A stretch of DNA of 64,000 bases, taken from the NCBI GenBank assembly GCA_003255065.1, contig QAOA01000573.1:593854-657853 (forward strand), in the 5' to 3' direction. Shown piece by piece: positions 1 through 13,094 of this stretch. Made by a program: the position numbers and the translations under genes. Origin of the DNA: Cercis canadensis (Eukaryota > Streptophyta > Magnoliopsida > Fabales > Fabaceae). Within the stretch, counting starts at the first letter, position 1. Each line of letters opens with the position of its first letter. The notes beneath the pieces were generated by a model. The model was not told the DNA's origin and ran no database searches. It worked only from the letters and a program-made list of their open reading frames with translations.

Positions 1-589
1 GCTGAAGAGCATAGGTGTTGAAGCTTTTTTGTAATTGAATTTGTTTCCCAGCGGCAAGACCCTGAAAGCGATAGGTGTACCGACGCTTGCGAATTAAAAA
101 GCCAGCTGGCCTGACGCTTTCATCGGGGAAAGTTAGCTATAGCATGAACGCATCAGTCTAACTGACGTTTTCATCATGGAAACAGAAATAAAAAAAATTA
201 TTTCATCATCTATGCCAGCGTGGAAAAAATTAATAAAAAATATCTAATGTGGCAAAATATGCAATACATAGGAAAGAGAGGATTAGTGTAAGTCTTGTTA
301 AATTCCAATATTATCATGTGATTAAGTGTAAAAAAAGTGTGTATTTAGAAATTATTAGTGTGAAAAAAGATAACTCCAGAAAATATGATATGCTAATACA
401 ATGGTTTGATAACATACTGCAAAATGTGCATTTGTTGAGGGATGGCCGGCGGCTCCTTATCTATTTGCTAGTTTAAACTAAAAGTGTAGCACAAAAATAA
501 AGTCAAGTGAGAATTTACAACTTGCATGGCGCCATCAATATATAGTGCATGCACTCTCTCAACCTAGCTAGCTAGTTTCTTTCAATCCG
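1..589. other. No gene recognised; degenerate short direct repeats at the left edge
   Basis: I see no coding exon here. The first 185 bases contain two pairs of imperfect direct repeats: 1-24 resembles 61-86 (shared core ATAGGTGT), and 111-131 resembles 162-183 (shared CTGACG and TTTCATC). This could be the edge of a repeat that continues to the left of the window. The rest is AT-rich and acts as upstream flank of the decayed MATE copy. Confidence 0.3.
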
Positions 590-1945
590 TGGGGTCTAAG
601 GCATGCCAACCTTTACTAGTTACTACCACCAAGTTCGCCACTTACAATATCCCAATCAATATCAGATAAGCATCACTCAACTCAGATCAGCGTCAACATG
701 AATATTCAAGTGGTGGCAATCTCGAATGAATACTAGCAAACACCAGGGTGCCTCTGTTGGAGCGTCTGAGACCCGCAACATGGATGGAGTTGAAGCTCCT
801 CTTTGCTCTCGCCTATCATCGTTTACATGATCAACTACACCATGTCCATCGTTTAAAGTTAGGAATTTCTCATCAGTTTCAATATATTGCCGTGTAAAAA
901 GTCTAAGCATACAATGTATTGTGGGTTATGAAGAAGTGGCTGTTGGGTGTGGATGGCAAACTTTCGTTGCGTATGTGAACGTGGGTTGCTACTATGGAGA
1001 AGGTATATCACCGGGTTTGCTTCTTGGGTTTTACTTCAATTTATGAGAGGGCTAAGAATAAGATAATTATGGTGGTTATAATGACTATGGTGCATCTTTA
1101 ATTCGATATAGGGAATATATAGGATGATGGGTGGCACGTTCATGCAGACAATCATTTTGATTTGTGTCACATTTCGTGCTGACTGGTGTAAAAAGGTAAC
1201 ACTCATTATTCGTGCAAATTTACTTCTTCTTTTAGGGCTTCAAGCATACTGTCTTAGAGTGTGACTCCTCTGCTTTGTTACAAGCCATCACCCTTGGTAG
1301 AAATGGCTCGAGTTGTTCCTGCCAAGTCACTTCCGCCATTATCAAGTGCTTGTCTTGGGACTGGAATGTTGAGCTCTCTTCTGTTTATAGAGAGGCGAAT
1401 AGATGCGCTGACTGGCTTGCTAAAATGGGTTGTGCTCAAGTTTCAGGATGGCTCTCCTTGTCCTCCCCTCCCCAGGAGCTCCAACTTCTGGTTTTGGGTG
1501 ATTTAGCTGGGGCCTCTGTGCCCCGTAGTGTTGCTGTTTAGCTTTCTTTTTTTCTCTTTGGGCGTAGGCCCCGCTGTCTTACCAAAAAAAAAAAAAATTT
1601 ACTTCTTCTTTTTTAAGAAAAATATATCAAACTATAATAACTGTGAATGCTTGAGCCTTATTATAATCATTGAATTCTAATTATAATATTCACATCAAAA
1701 TGATTAGTGTAAGATACATGTGATAAGAAAATTACATAACTAGATATATAAGTCATTATATGTTACTTAATTACCAATGTAAAATTCAGTATTCTGTTGT
1801 GTGCACTAAGAGAGGGAAGGACTTGGGAAAGACCTATAACTTATTCATCATTGCTAAGCATCAGTTTATTGAATTGCAGGTAGAAGAGGCAAAGCAAATT
1901 TTGAGTTAGTGGAATCAACAAGAGCAACCACTTTTGAGCGACTGA
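590..1945 (+). pseudogene. Decayed DTX40-like MATE transporter copy
   Basis: This is a broken relative of the MATE gene at 2497-5827. About 590-850 matches exon 1 (including the stretch read as [12 protein letters not shown] and the MINYTMSI region), but the start codon position reads GTG. Exons 2, 3 and 4 are absent. Exon 5 is recognisable at about 911-1045 ([20 protein letters not shown]) and ends in an in-frame TGA. Exon 6 is at about 1111-1195. The final exon, about 1880-1945, carries an in-frame TAG. A LINE fragment sits in the last intron (1234-1594). With an internal deletion and several stops it cannot make a transporter. It lies in the same orientation as its three intact relatives, so it is most simply an old tandem duplicate rather than a retrocopy; intron positions are retained. 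Confidence 0.88.
1216..1612 (+). mobile_element. 5'-truncated LINE (L1-type, RNase H end) with 18-bp target-site duplications
   Basis: An inserted segment at 1234-1594 is flanked by identical 18-base direct repeats (1216-1233 and 1595-1612, AAATTTACTTCTTCTTTT), the hallmark of target-primed reverse transcription. It ends in an A-tract (about 1584-1597) on the plus strand. The body encodes the C-terminal RNase H-like domain of a plant L1-type LINE: LECDSSALL (catalytic Asp region) followed by YREANRCADWLA, in one open frame ending at 1541, then a short 3' UTR. It is only about 360 bp long, so it is heavily 5'-truncated and immobile. Identical duplications imply a recent insertion, later than the decay of the host MATE copy, whose last intron it occupies. 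Confidence 0.9.
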
Positions 1946-2112
1946 AACAAAATATGGATGTGATTTTGATTGGTTGTGTTTCAATTTAAATTTTCAGATT
2001 CCGTTACATATCTCTAAATTTCGTTGAGTTTAGTATGTTAGTCTTGGATACATCCATGAAGACTGAAGGTTTCTAATAATCTGAGATTTTGAGCCCAATA
2101 CTTTGATTCGTT

Positions 2113-2159
2113 AAAAAAAAAAAAAAAAAAAAANAAAAAAAAAAAAAAAAAAAAAAAAA
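2113..2159. repeat. Poly(A) tract containing an unresolved base
   Basis: A run of 46 A residues is interrupted only by an N at 2134. True length is uncertain because the N probably marks a joined contig end. Confidence 0.85.
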
Positions 2160-2443
2160 CGAATTGATGGGAAAAAATGACACTAGAGAATTAATGTCGT
2201 TTTCTTTTAACATGCTTGGTTGTTTAAAACACATAAAAAGTAACAAAAGTGAAAGCTAATGCTAATTATTTTGTTGAGGGCCAAAGCTTATAATTTGAAT
2301 TGAACATGATGAGACGTGCGAACCAGAAAGGTTTTGGTTTCAGAGGACACATGAAAAATGCAGTGTACACCGTGGATAACACACATTTCACGCTAGTTTC
2401 CTTTACAGCTTAGCCTTACGTATCCCCTGCTTCTAATGTGGAT

Positions 2444-2452
2444 TATATAAAA
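2444..2452 (+). promoter_or_regulatory. TATA box of the first intact MATE gene
   Basis: TATATAAAA lies 45-53 bases before the ATG at 2497. With a normal spacing of about 30 bases to the start site, the 5' leader would be only about 20 nt. The preceding 1946-2443 has no exon that I can see. Confidence 0.55.
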
Positions 2453-2496
2453 GTCCTAGTAGTTTTAGTACATAGCAATTTCACCATTCAATATTC

Positions 2497-5400
2497 ATGG
2501 CCTCTAAGTCTAAGGCATCTCAACCTCTACTACCGCCTTCATCATTCGAATCATTTACCCCAGAGCATCATGAGCTTGAAACAATATTAGCAGACACCAG
2601 CGTGCCGCTGTTACAGCGTGTAAAATCTGCGACATGGATGGAATTGAAGCTCCTCTTTCGCTTGGCTGCACCTGCTGTCATCATTTACATGATCAACTAT
2701 GCCATGTCCATCTCCACTCGCATCTTCTCGGGTCACCTTGGCAATCTAGAACTTGCTGCTGCCTCCCTTGGCAACACTGGCATCCAAGTCTTCGCCTATG
2801 GCCTCATGGTTTTTCTTTATCCCTCTTTCTTATTGCTAATTTTATTGTCAAAATAGTAATCTAGTTGTATATATATTATACATAAAACTTGTTTCTTTAA
2901 TTGATACTCTATTTTACAAGCAGTTAGGTATGGGAAGTGCTGTGGAAACCTTGTGTGGACAAGCATTTGGTGCTCAGAAGTATGAAATGCTAGGCATATA
3001 CTTGCAAAGATCAAGCATCCTTCTCACTCTAGTTGGTGTTCTTCTAAGCATCATATACGTATTCTGTAAACCCATTTTAATCACCCTGGGTCAGTCCCCA
3101 AGAATTGCTTCTGCAGCTGCAGTTTTTGTCTATGGCCTAATACCTCAAATCTTTGCCTACGCTATAAACTTCCCTATTCAGAAATTCTTACAAGCACAAA
3201 GCGTGGTGTTACCGAGTGCATATATATCTACAGCCACACTAGTAATACATATTTTGCTAAGCTGGGTGGCAGTGTACAAGTTTGGGCTAAGCTTGTTGGG
3301 GGCATCATTGACATTAAGCTTGTCATGGTGGATCATTGTGATTGCACAATTTGTGTACATAGTGAAGAGTGATAGATTCAAGTTGACCTGGAGTGGGTTT
3401 TCATTGCAAGCCTTTTCTGGGTTAGGGGAGTTCTTCAAATTGTCGGCAGCATCGGCTGTTATGCTGTGCCTTGAGTCATGGTACTTCCAAATTCTTGTTC
3501 TCTTGGCAGGGATGCTGGATAATCCTGAATTGGCTTTGGATTCCCTTTCTATTTGGTGAGTGTTTTTTTATCATCTTTGCATGCTGTCCTGAAAAGCATT
3601 TCCTAACCATCACTTTAGTCATGTCATATGACAATGACATATATAATAGGCAAAGAGAAACTGTAAATGGCGATTAGCAATGCTTAACACTAGTTGATAG
3701 AACTTTATTCTTAATTGTGCTTTAGGAAGTGTCTTAAAAAATATATTCTTAATTAGATTAATCAAGATGACAATTTAATAGACACCATTCTATGTCATAT
3801 TGGGACCATTGAAGGTGCCACGTATGTTTGAAAACAAAAATTTAACTAGGAAGCAAACACAGTAGGGATAATGTTGGGAACATAAAGATAATGTTGGGCG
3901 CGTATTTTTGTTCTCAAGGGTCGACGTCTATCAATCTCGGGCAATAGTGTTCATCTATGAAATTACATGAGTATTTGTCATTTTGTGTTTATGTTTTGCA
4001 AGCACTGACGTAAGAAGCCAATCATAAGGCTCAAGTTGGGCACGCATATTAATGTCAAGTAGGGATAATTTAATTTAAAAATGAATAATAAAAACTGGAC
4101 AATTTGGTACATAACAATTTGAGAAGATTAAATATACCAATTTTTGTTAAGTCATCTTTAGTTAGAATTTAGAATTACAAATAATATATAAGCTATCACA
4201 TGAACAATAATTTGTAACATTTTCACACATACAAGGAAGATGGAACTCTTTTTCAGGAGAGAGTTGCTTTACTTCTATATGTAATAGTAAACTATTAGCA
4301 GATGTCTTTAGTTGCTGACTTTCTGTTTGATGATTGCCAATTACAGCACAATGGTATCTGGATGGATATTCATGATCTCAGTTGGATTCAACGCAGCAGC
4401 GAGGTCAGAAATGCACAATCATGGTTTATATATTATTCATTGCTAATTGAATTTAATCTAGGAATTTCGACCTGGTCCTATACAGTAAAATTAGTATAAA
4501 ATGGTGATGTGTTGCAATGTCAATGGCAAGCATGCAGTGTGAGAGTGGGGAATGAACTAGGAGCAGGAAATCCAAATTCGGCTGCGTTTTCAGTGGTGGT
4601 GGTGACATTGATTTCTTTCATAATTTCTGTGATATTAGCTCTGGTTGTGCTTGCACTGCGAGATGTTATTAGCTACGCCTTTACAGAGGGCGAAGCTGTG
4701 GCTGCTGCCGTTTCAGATCTTTGTCCACTGCTAGCCATAACTCTCGTTCTTAATGGAATTCAGCCAGTTCTTTCTGGTAAACTTCAAAACTACTATTCCC
4801 ATTAGAAAAAACCATCAAAACTGCCTAAAATTTCATGGTCATTTTAAGCCTTAACATGGACTGTATTGTGGTTTATGAAGGAGTGGCTGTTGGGTGTGGA
4901 TGGCAAGCTTTCGTTGCATATGTAAATGTGGCTTGTTACTACGGAGTTGGAATACCAGTGGGTTTTCTTCTTGGATTTTACTTCAAATGGGGAGCAAAGG
5001 TACTCATAACTTGCTTTCTGCTATATAGTTGATAGTTCCAACCTCTTCGGAGTTTATATCATCTGATCATAACAATAATGTGTTATGATATGGGTTCTTG
5101 TTCATGATAGTTGTGTATCTCCAATTCTATTCAGGGAATATGGTTGGGAATGATTGGTGGCTTATTATTGCAGACCATCATTTTGATTTGTGTCACATTC
5201 CATACAAATTGGGGTGAAGAGGTAAGTGATGTGCATGAGAAATTAAATGTTCGAATCTAATTTTTTTTTTAATAAGTTACTCAAATTTCTTAAGCTATAC
5301 TTACTAATTTGATATCTGAGTTTTATATCAAACATTACTGTATAAAAAAAATTATAAAATTTTGACATCTTATTGTTTGTAATAGTCAATTGTATGATTA

Positions 5401-5827
5401 TTCTTGATTATATGTATGAGAATATTTCTCAAACAATATAATAGAACTTGATATTTATATTTAAGGAGTGTTAGAGATTGTCACTTTTGATTTTTTCCCT
5501 ACAAAAAGGTTATGTCTATTATATTTTAAATAACTACTCATTATAATCCATAATTGTAAGTTTAAAAAATTAAAAAAATACCCATAGAAAACTGAAAATA
5601 ATTGTCCAAAATAACTGTTGTTGGCATTTCTCATTTATATTTGTATGAATATTTGACTTATTAGTTAATTATTACTAGTGAAAGATCCAGCATTTTTCAG
5701 CGTGCACTCCGAGAGATGGAGTGAAACCAATACTTGTCAACGTCTAATAGTGTGAAATCTTGATTTGCAGGTGAAAAAAGCAAAGGAAAGATTGAGCAAG
5801 TGGAGTCACCGAGAGGAATCTATTTAG
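2497..5827 (+). CDS. DTX40: MATE-family efflux transporter (DETOXIFICATION 40-like), array member A
   Basis: Seven exons: 2497-2808, 2924-3555, 4347-4403, 4538-4776, 4881-4999, 5135-5221, 5771-5827. All introns are GT-AG and phases agree, giving 500 aa. The product is a 12-helix MATE antiporter, a family that exports organic cations, flavonoids, alkaloids or xenobiotics in exchange for H+ or Na+, at the plasma membrane or tonoplast; the substrate cannot be read from sequence. Family landmarks include [16 protein letters not shown] (start of exon 2), [23 protein letters not shown] at about residues 335-346, and GVAVGCGWQ. Start choice: the ATG follows a TATA box closely and gives the usual short hydrophilic N-terminus with QPLL. 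The order and wording resemble Arabidopsis DTX40 (At3g21690). It is the most divergent intact member of the array and retains the canonical NELGAGNP. Confidence 0.93.
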
Positions 5828-7000
5828 AAGGAAATTGACTAATACCATATATTTTGTGTAAATTATTTATTAAAATAAAATATTGTGTAAACTATTTATT
5901 AAAATAGTGTATTTTTAATTATTTTATTTGTGAGACACAGATAAAATGAGTCACGCTATTTTAAAATAGAATTACGTTATTTTGTGACATCTTTCTCTGT
6001 ATATTTATTAATAATTTAATTAAAATTGTTTTAAATTGATAAATAGTTTTTAAACTACTTCATTTACATAAATAATTTTTAAAATTATATTTTGTTATTC
6101 AATTTGCCCGATTTAAAACGACTGTAACAATAGCTCTATATGTGACAATGTTTGTTAACGATTAGGATTTGTGAAATTGGATATATGGTTTTTTCCTAAT
6201 TTTGCGTTTTGATTTTGATAACTCTACCGATTTGCTTAAGCTAAATTAATCGCGGATGCATACATGCATACCAATAGCTCGTTATTGAGAGAGGGAATGA
6301 AAATTAACAAGGGAGAAGAAAATTATAAATGAAAGTAATATTCTCCTCAACAAGAAAAAAGAGAAAGTAATGGATCCAAAATTGAGGATGGGCTTAGATG
6401 AGTCAATATTTGTAAATTTCGTAATTAAACTCAGTCATAATTCAAATACAAAAACTGACTAATGGGTTGTGTTGGTCCGTTCGAGTTTAATTTAATCGAG
6501 ATAGCCTGATCAAACACATGCCATATTGGTGGTTTAATTAATTATTTTCACCATTAGCACAAGATTATAATTAATTCAGGTCACGAGATCCCCAAGGGAA
6601 ATAAAAAAAGGAATTCAGGTCACGAAGAATATAAATGTATAAGCAAGCAAGGTGACTGATCTAATTCCTTTCAAACTATAATATCAAACTTGATGAATTA
6701 TTAATTTGTTTAATGACACAATAGATTCAAGCTGAGGACTGAGAAATTCCACTCCACAATAATACAACCCACTTCGTTACATAGTTGCAACAACCAAAGG
6801 GAACACATGCATATATATATATATATATACTATACTATACTATACTATACAGAACACTCAGATTCTTCATTCTTTCATGGAAGATAATAATATTATTTTG
6901 GGGCTGATACTGAGTCTCCCTAGAATAAGCAGCACATGCAAAGCAAGCGCAGCAAAATCCCGGAGAAGTGTATACAGCACACACATTGAGAATATTACAT
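5828..7000. other. Intergenic spacer between MATE genes A and B; microsatellite
   Basis: No exon is visible. The AT-rich spacer includes a compound microsatellite at 6811-6850: an AT run followed by five copies of TATAC (6826-6850). The right end leads into the promoter/leader block of gene B. Confidence 0.6.
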
Positions 7001-7311
7001 GTGGATGAAACCAAAGAAAGGTATTAAGAAATTTGAGAATTCTCTCGAATATCTTTTTTGTTTTTGTTTTAATTCATTTGTCTCTCTTTGTGTTGGTCAA
7101 AATAAGACAGCTCAATATTTATTTTATTTCTTTAGTTAATTTTTTACCCCAGTCATTGACTGATGAACACTCAAGTATTTGTAACCCTCTGTTCTTGCAC
7201 CAGTCTATCTGACACGGAGACACTCACCAAGCCACCACCAACTCACCCTCTCTTCTTGCTTGGAACTCCTCAGCACAAGAGAAAAGGCTTTGTCTTCACC
7301 AAAAAATTCCC
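7001..7311 (+). promoter_or_regulatory. Repeated MATE promoter/leader block, copy P1
   Basis: This block is shared with 13095-13390, 14150-14460 and 19145-19594. It begins with a purine-rich motif (AAAGGTATTAAGAAA), then a T-rich stretch, GGTCAAAA and CTCAATATTTA, then a leader with CTCACCAAGCC and CTCCTCAGCA just before the ATG. It is the upstream region and 5' leader of gene B. No clear TATA box was identified. Confidence 0.6.
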
Positions 7312-10300
7312 ATGGGTTCACTGCAGGAGGAAGATGTTAATCAACCATTGTTATCCCCAAGCGACCTACCATCTTCGTTGACTCACTCTTTCAGCTCAAA
7401 GCACGAATCCAATGGCGAGCTTGAAAGAATACTCTCCGACACCACTGTGCCTCTCCTCCGGCGTCTCGGACCCGCCATATGGATCGAGTTGAAGCTCCTC
7501 TTTTTCCTTGCTGCCCCTACTATTATTGTCTATTGTATTAACTACGTCATGTCAATGTCTACCCAAATCTTTTCCGGCCACCTCGGTAACCTGGAGCTAG
7601 CAGCTGTTTCCCTTGGCAACAATGGCATCCAACTCTTCGCCTATGGCCTCATGGTTCTCTCTCTCTCTCCCTTTCTCCTTCTCTGTCTTGGAATATTTTT
7701 ATCTCTTCAATTTGCTCAACAATAAGTTTTCCAACACTGCAATACAAATGAGTCAAAACCCACCTCTGTGATTCTGTTTTCATCACTCTGTCTTTCTAAT
7801 TGCTATGTAAAAATACTGTCCTAATAACTTCCAGGCTCCAATAGTTTACTATAATGTGTTTGTGAAACATTATTTTTTTTAGCAAATTTTAGATTGTTGT
7901 AAAGACAATATGCACCGATTTTGAATTTAAGAGTTTTATTTCCTATTCAACTTTTAAAAGTTTTGATTGGGAATTTCGATGAACAGTTAGGTATGGGGAG
8001 CGCTGTGGAGACGCTATGTGGACAAGCATTTGGTGCACAAAAGTTTAAAATGCTAGGGATATACTTGCAAAGATCAACGATTCTACTCACTTTAGCGGGT
8101 ATTGTTTTGACTGTCGTATACGCCTTCAGTGAACCCATTTTGATCCTTCTAGGCGAGTCGCAAAGAATTGCATCTGCAGCAGCAGTTTTCGTCTATGGTT
8201 TAATACCTCAAATATTCGCTTACGCTGTGAACTTCCCAATCCAAAAATTTCTTCAAGCTCAGAGCATAGTGACCCCAAGTGCATATATTTCAGCAGCCGC
8301 ATTAGTTCTTCACATTCTGTTAACGTGGGTGGCTGTGTACAAGGTTGGGCTTGGCTTGTTGGGTGCATCATTGGTGTTGAGCTTGACATGGTGGATTATT
8401 GTGATTGCACAGTTTGTTTATATTGTGAGAAGTGAAACGTGTAAGAAGACATGGCAAGGGTTCACGATGCAAGCATTTTCAGGGTTGCCGGAGTTCTTCA
8501 AGTTATCGGCAGCATCGGCGGTGATGCTGTGCTTGCAGACATGGTACTTTCAGATTCTGGTTTTGCTGGCAGGCTTGCTGGATCACCCAGAATTGGCACT
8601 TGACTCTCTTTCCATTTGGTAAGTGATTCTTTCTTTTTATTACTAAAATTCTAAATTCATCCATGATTGAATTTTTGCCTTGTGCATGAATATCTCTATT
8701 CCTCTCTAGCTAGAATTCAATTCTAGTTTATCAGATTAGTATAAGATTCCACTCTCCCTCCGAAGCTTTTAAAAAGTTGGAGTATTTGTATTTAATAGTC
8801 ACATTTTATCTAAATGTCGATCCGCCATAAATATATGCACGTGCATGCACAAGTCCACTCATTTTTCTCTCCATTTTTCTTTCCTTCAATTCTTGGTTGA
8901 CGTTTACCCAAAAAAAATTACTTTGTTGACCTTCATAGGTCATTGATGGTAATACAAAATTAATTAGAAATTGGGAGAATCACAAAAAAAAAAAAAAAAA
9001 ATTAAGGATAGTGTCTTTCAAAAATTAAACAAAAGTTAATAAAATTGATCACTCATTATCAAATCATCACCATTGGATTGTGTATGTTTTGTTTTTAATT
9101 GTTTCTGGAAGATTTTTTTTCTAATTTTCTTTTTTGGTAATTCTCCCCATACCAAATTACTGTCCACTTTGTAGTTGTCTCTTTAAATTAATTAAAAAAA
9201 AAGTAGAAAAAGATTTTAAACATATTAAGGTCATGTTTGAGAGATTATTAAAAAGGGAGAGGAAAGAATAAGGTAATTTAGTCCCACTTTTCTCTTTGGG
9301 AGATTCCTTAAAAAGTGAAAGATTCTTATTCATCCAAACCAAGATTCACTTTAATCCCCTCCTTCATATCCCTTCTCTTGTCCTTCCCCTTCAACTCCTG
9401 AGGCATGATAATTCACATCTTCTTTAAACTTATACACAGCAAGCATTTGAATTTAATATATACCTTTAGACCTACTTAAACTTTTTTTTTTAATATGACT
9501 CAAATTTTATACACATTATTTAAGTGTGTAAGAATCATTTAAAAACACAAAATATTACTCGACTACACCTCAGAGTTCATCATTCACCATCATCACTATG
9601 GGGTTACCACAAAGAGCTCACTATTAGATCAAAATTCACAGATTGTGACAATGGTTGCCTTTGTATTTTTTTTTCCCGCTGAAAAGTGCCCTTTTGAAAT
9701 CCTAGTAAATCAAAACTCAAAAATTCACAATTCGTGGGCCTATCTAGAAAAAATTTGTCTTGGTATAAGCTTTTTTATGCATCTATGGGCTCACCAAAAT
9801 GGCGTGTTCTGTTTTGCTAGCTACTAAGGAACACTTGTTTGCGTATGATGTGTGAATACATTGACGATATGGCCCTGTGCATGTTAAATCTCCTCTTAAC
9901 TTTTCCTTAACTTCTTAAAATCACAACACCATTGTAGTAAACATTCTTGAATCTTGACCCTGTCAGGTTCTAACGTATTTATTTATCATATGTTACTAAT
10001 TGCAGTACCACAGTGTCTGAATGGGTTTTGATGATCTCAATTGGATTCAACGCAGCAGCAAGGTTAATTTCTCATTCTCTATATATGTTCGTTTTCATTA
10101 AATAATTGATTTAGGACTTGTTACAAATTCTATTTAATTCACATTTCTCGTCAATTACTATATATTAAAAAAAGCTCAACATAAACAATTTTTGACTTAT
10201 AGTTTATATAATAATAAATACAAAACGGTTCAGAACAAACCGTTGTATAATTTTACTTTTGATTTTTATTTTTTTGATGTATTTATTTTAAAAAATAATT

Positions 10301-11120
10301 AACGAACAAGTATTGCTGTGACAATGATATATGCAGTGTGAGAGTAAGCAATGAGCTAGGAGCAAGAAATCCAAAATCAGCTGCATTTTCAGTGGTGGTG
10401 GTGACAGTGATTTCTTTCATCATATCGGTGATTGCAGCACTCGTTGTGCTTGCGTTGCGCGATGTGATGAGCTATGCCTTCACGGGGGGTGAAGCCGTGG
10501 CTGCTGCTGTCTCAGACCTTTCCCCTCTGCTAGCACTTGCTATTGTCCTCAATGGCATTAATCCTGTCTTATCTGGTAACTTAACATATATGACTAAACC
10601 TCAATTAATGACATTGCATGTTTTATGCTTTGTCATGACTCATGATTGCTGTTGGTAATTCTATGATTATGAAAGGGGTGGCTGTTGGGTGTGGATGGCA
10701 AGCTTTCGTCGCCTATGTAAACGTGGGCTGTTATTATGGAGTTGGCATACCATTGGGTGCACTTCTTGGCTTTTACTTCAAATTTGGTGCTAAGGTATGT
10801 TTCAGCCATTTTTGAGGCTTAAAGGGCAAAATGAATAGTGGTAACTGAGAATGGCGTCTGTGTTATAGGGACTATGGTTGGGAATGCTTGGTGGTACCTT
10901 CATGCAAACAATCATTTTGGTGTGGGTCACGTTTCGGACGGATTGGAATAAAGAGGTAAAAACCCCTTTGAATTTTTGTGTATTATAACACCGTGCCATA
11001 ATAAACAAGATGTTATAACTTACTTTTCAATGAAAATTTTCTTAAATATTCTAGGTTGAGGAAGCAGCTAAGAGGTTGAACCAGTGGGAGGACACGACGA
11101 AGTCATTCCTCGAGGAGTGA
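7312..11120 (+). CDS. DTX40: MATE-family efflux transporter (DETOXIFICATION 40-like), array member B
   Basis: Seven exons: 7312-7653, 7987-8618, 10006-10062, 10337-10575, 10676-10794, 10869-10955, 11055-11120; 513 aa. Exons 2-6 have exactly the same lengths as in genes A and C (632, 57, 239, 119, 87 nt). The product is a 12-helix MATE exporter (role as for the family; substrate unknown). It is a close tandem duplicate of gene C. Two conserved positions differ: the NELGAGNP motif reads NELGARNP (Arg354), shared with C, and exon 3 reads SEWVLM where A and C have SGW (Glu330, inside a transmembrane helix). The frame is intact, so the gene is probably functional, but these changes could alter transport. 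Start choice: the ATG opens [14 protein letters not shown], matching the start of gene C. Confidence 0.92.
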
Positions 11121-13094
11121 AAGCGCTTGGATTCACAATGTTGGTTGGTTCATTTAATTAGGACTAGTGATCCGACCTTATAATTTTTCATGTTAAACAC
11201 CATTTATGGATTAATGACTGATCATGTTACCCTCGTTTCACTATTTCAGTTTTTGGGTTTGCCAAATGGATTTCTTCCTCATTCCTAATAAAAATCTGTC
11301 AAATATATGAAACTTATGGGTAAGTCTTCCGCATTCTTTGGGTGTTTGCCTTTCTGGGGTCTTTAGTTGATGATTCTTGCACATGATAATTAACTTTTAA
11401 ATATTTTACCAAAAATAAATATACCCAAACCAATCCAATAATCATGATTGTTTTGTCGGTTTTTTAGTTGAGTTCAATTAATCGCTTAAGGAGGAGTAAA
11501 TATAGCAATAGAGAAACTTAGCTCTGGAGGGCTTGATTGGTAAACAGCTGAGGCACCTTGAAGTCCTCTATGAGACAACTTAGGGGGCGATGGTCTCGAA
11601 GCCAAAGGAGATTGGGTCTGATAGCCCAATGGTTTCTTGACGTGGCTGAGTTAAGCCCTGGAGAGGATTTGGTGGTTCTTTAGCCCTTGCTACATTTGTT
11701 TTGGAGGTTTAAGCTTGACATCATTTATGGTAATGTTTATGGTGATTGGGGATGCTATTATGAGCATTTATGGTAATGTTCTTGGTGTTCATGAGTGAGA
11801 GAGACTAGAAATGATTGGTGAAGTTATGAAGTTGGGTTTTTAATGAAGTTGAAGAATGTTTCAAGTGGTGGTTGTTATAGAAGAAGAACATTTAAGGGGA
11901 TGTTCTTCATTGATGAAGATACTCTAAGGTTGGTAGTGATAATGGCCGAAGAATATTCAAGGAATTGTTCTTCAAGGTTTCAAAAAGGGTAGAGTTTCTG
12001 ATCTTTTTAAAGCTCATGATGGAGCTTGGTTTTAGTGCTTAAAGGCTAGTCTTATTTATAGATAAATGGGAAGGCTTTTGGATTGACGAGCCAAAGAGGT
12101 TTCTTGGGAGATGTGGTTTTGACATTGAATGATGATCACGACCTTAGCTAAAACAAAATGAGGTTTCAAAAGGCCTTTGAAAGGGAATTAAATGCTTAAG
12201 CTAAAATAGAATTTCAGAATGCTTTTGGCGGGAATTTAGTGCTCTAGAATGCATGCTATAGAGGCTGCGTGTTTAGGCTTTTGGTCAAAGGTTAAGGTGC
12301 TAATAAAAGATGTTTAGCTTTTGACTTTGGTTCAGAAAAGATAGAAGCATACAATGTTGACATCCTAGGTTTTGGGAAAAGATGACTGCAAACAGGGGCT
12401 ACGTCAGAGGAATTTAATGTTTCATATGAGAGAGAGATAAGGTGAAGCTATCTTTTGTCTATAGTGGGAAAAAATATTGTTTACCATCAGAATCCTTTGT
12501 ACGTGGGGTCCCATGGCCTCACATAGAGATACTTAAAGGGTCTTAGGGAAGTATGAAATGCTTCCTTTTAGTGGGCTTTACCTTAGCCCAAATCCAACCA
12601 AGCCTCTTACCATTGCTAAGTTTTCGGGTAACCCTCTATGGCCTTTTACTATGGGTCTAGCCGCAACTTTTAGCAGGGCTTTAATGGGGTGAGGTCTTTG
12701 GGCCTCGAGGCGTGGTCAAGAGGTGTCATGATCTTAACCACAATATAGAAATTGCCTCTAGGGAATAAAAATTGTAGCTAGAGGAGCAGGGCATCAGCCC
12801 TCTACACCTAGGGCCGCTCTTAGGGGTGTTGTTAAATACCCAGGTGTTTATATCAGGAAGCACTTGGTGGGGACAGTCTTAGGTGCAACAAAGTGACTTT
12901 TCTTAAAAGTGGTGCCTCTGGACTAGTTTGGGGTAGCTATAGTTGGACTATCTTTAAATTGGAGTCCGCGGCAACAGTTCCCTTGGAGGGATTTTGAGTG
13001 TGGGACCTACTTAGGTCATAGGTGAACTTTATAGGGTCCATCTTAATAATTGATTGTAATTAATAGGTGCATTAATTAAATTTGGTATTTACAA
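11121..13094. other. 3' flank of gene B, then an unassigned block (about 11.4-13.05 kb)
   Basis: Up to about 11400 the sequence is the 3' flank of gene B and matches the 3' flanks of gene C and of the 19.6-kb remnant (CCTTATAATTTTTCATGT motif). From about 11400 to 13050 similarity to gene C's flank stops. The block is noticeably less AT-rich than its surroundings and has no open frame of useful length. It looks like inserted repeat-type DNA, but I could find neither terminal repeats nor target-site duplications, so I do not assign a family. Confidence 0.4.

Noticed and set aside
11400-13050. Possible retroelement terminal repeat or other fossil element
   Set aside because: No paired terminal repeat, primer-binding site, coding relic or target duplication could be identified, so it is left unassigned.
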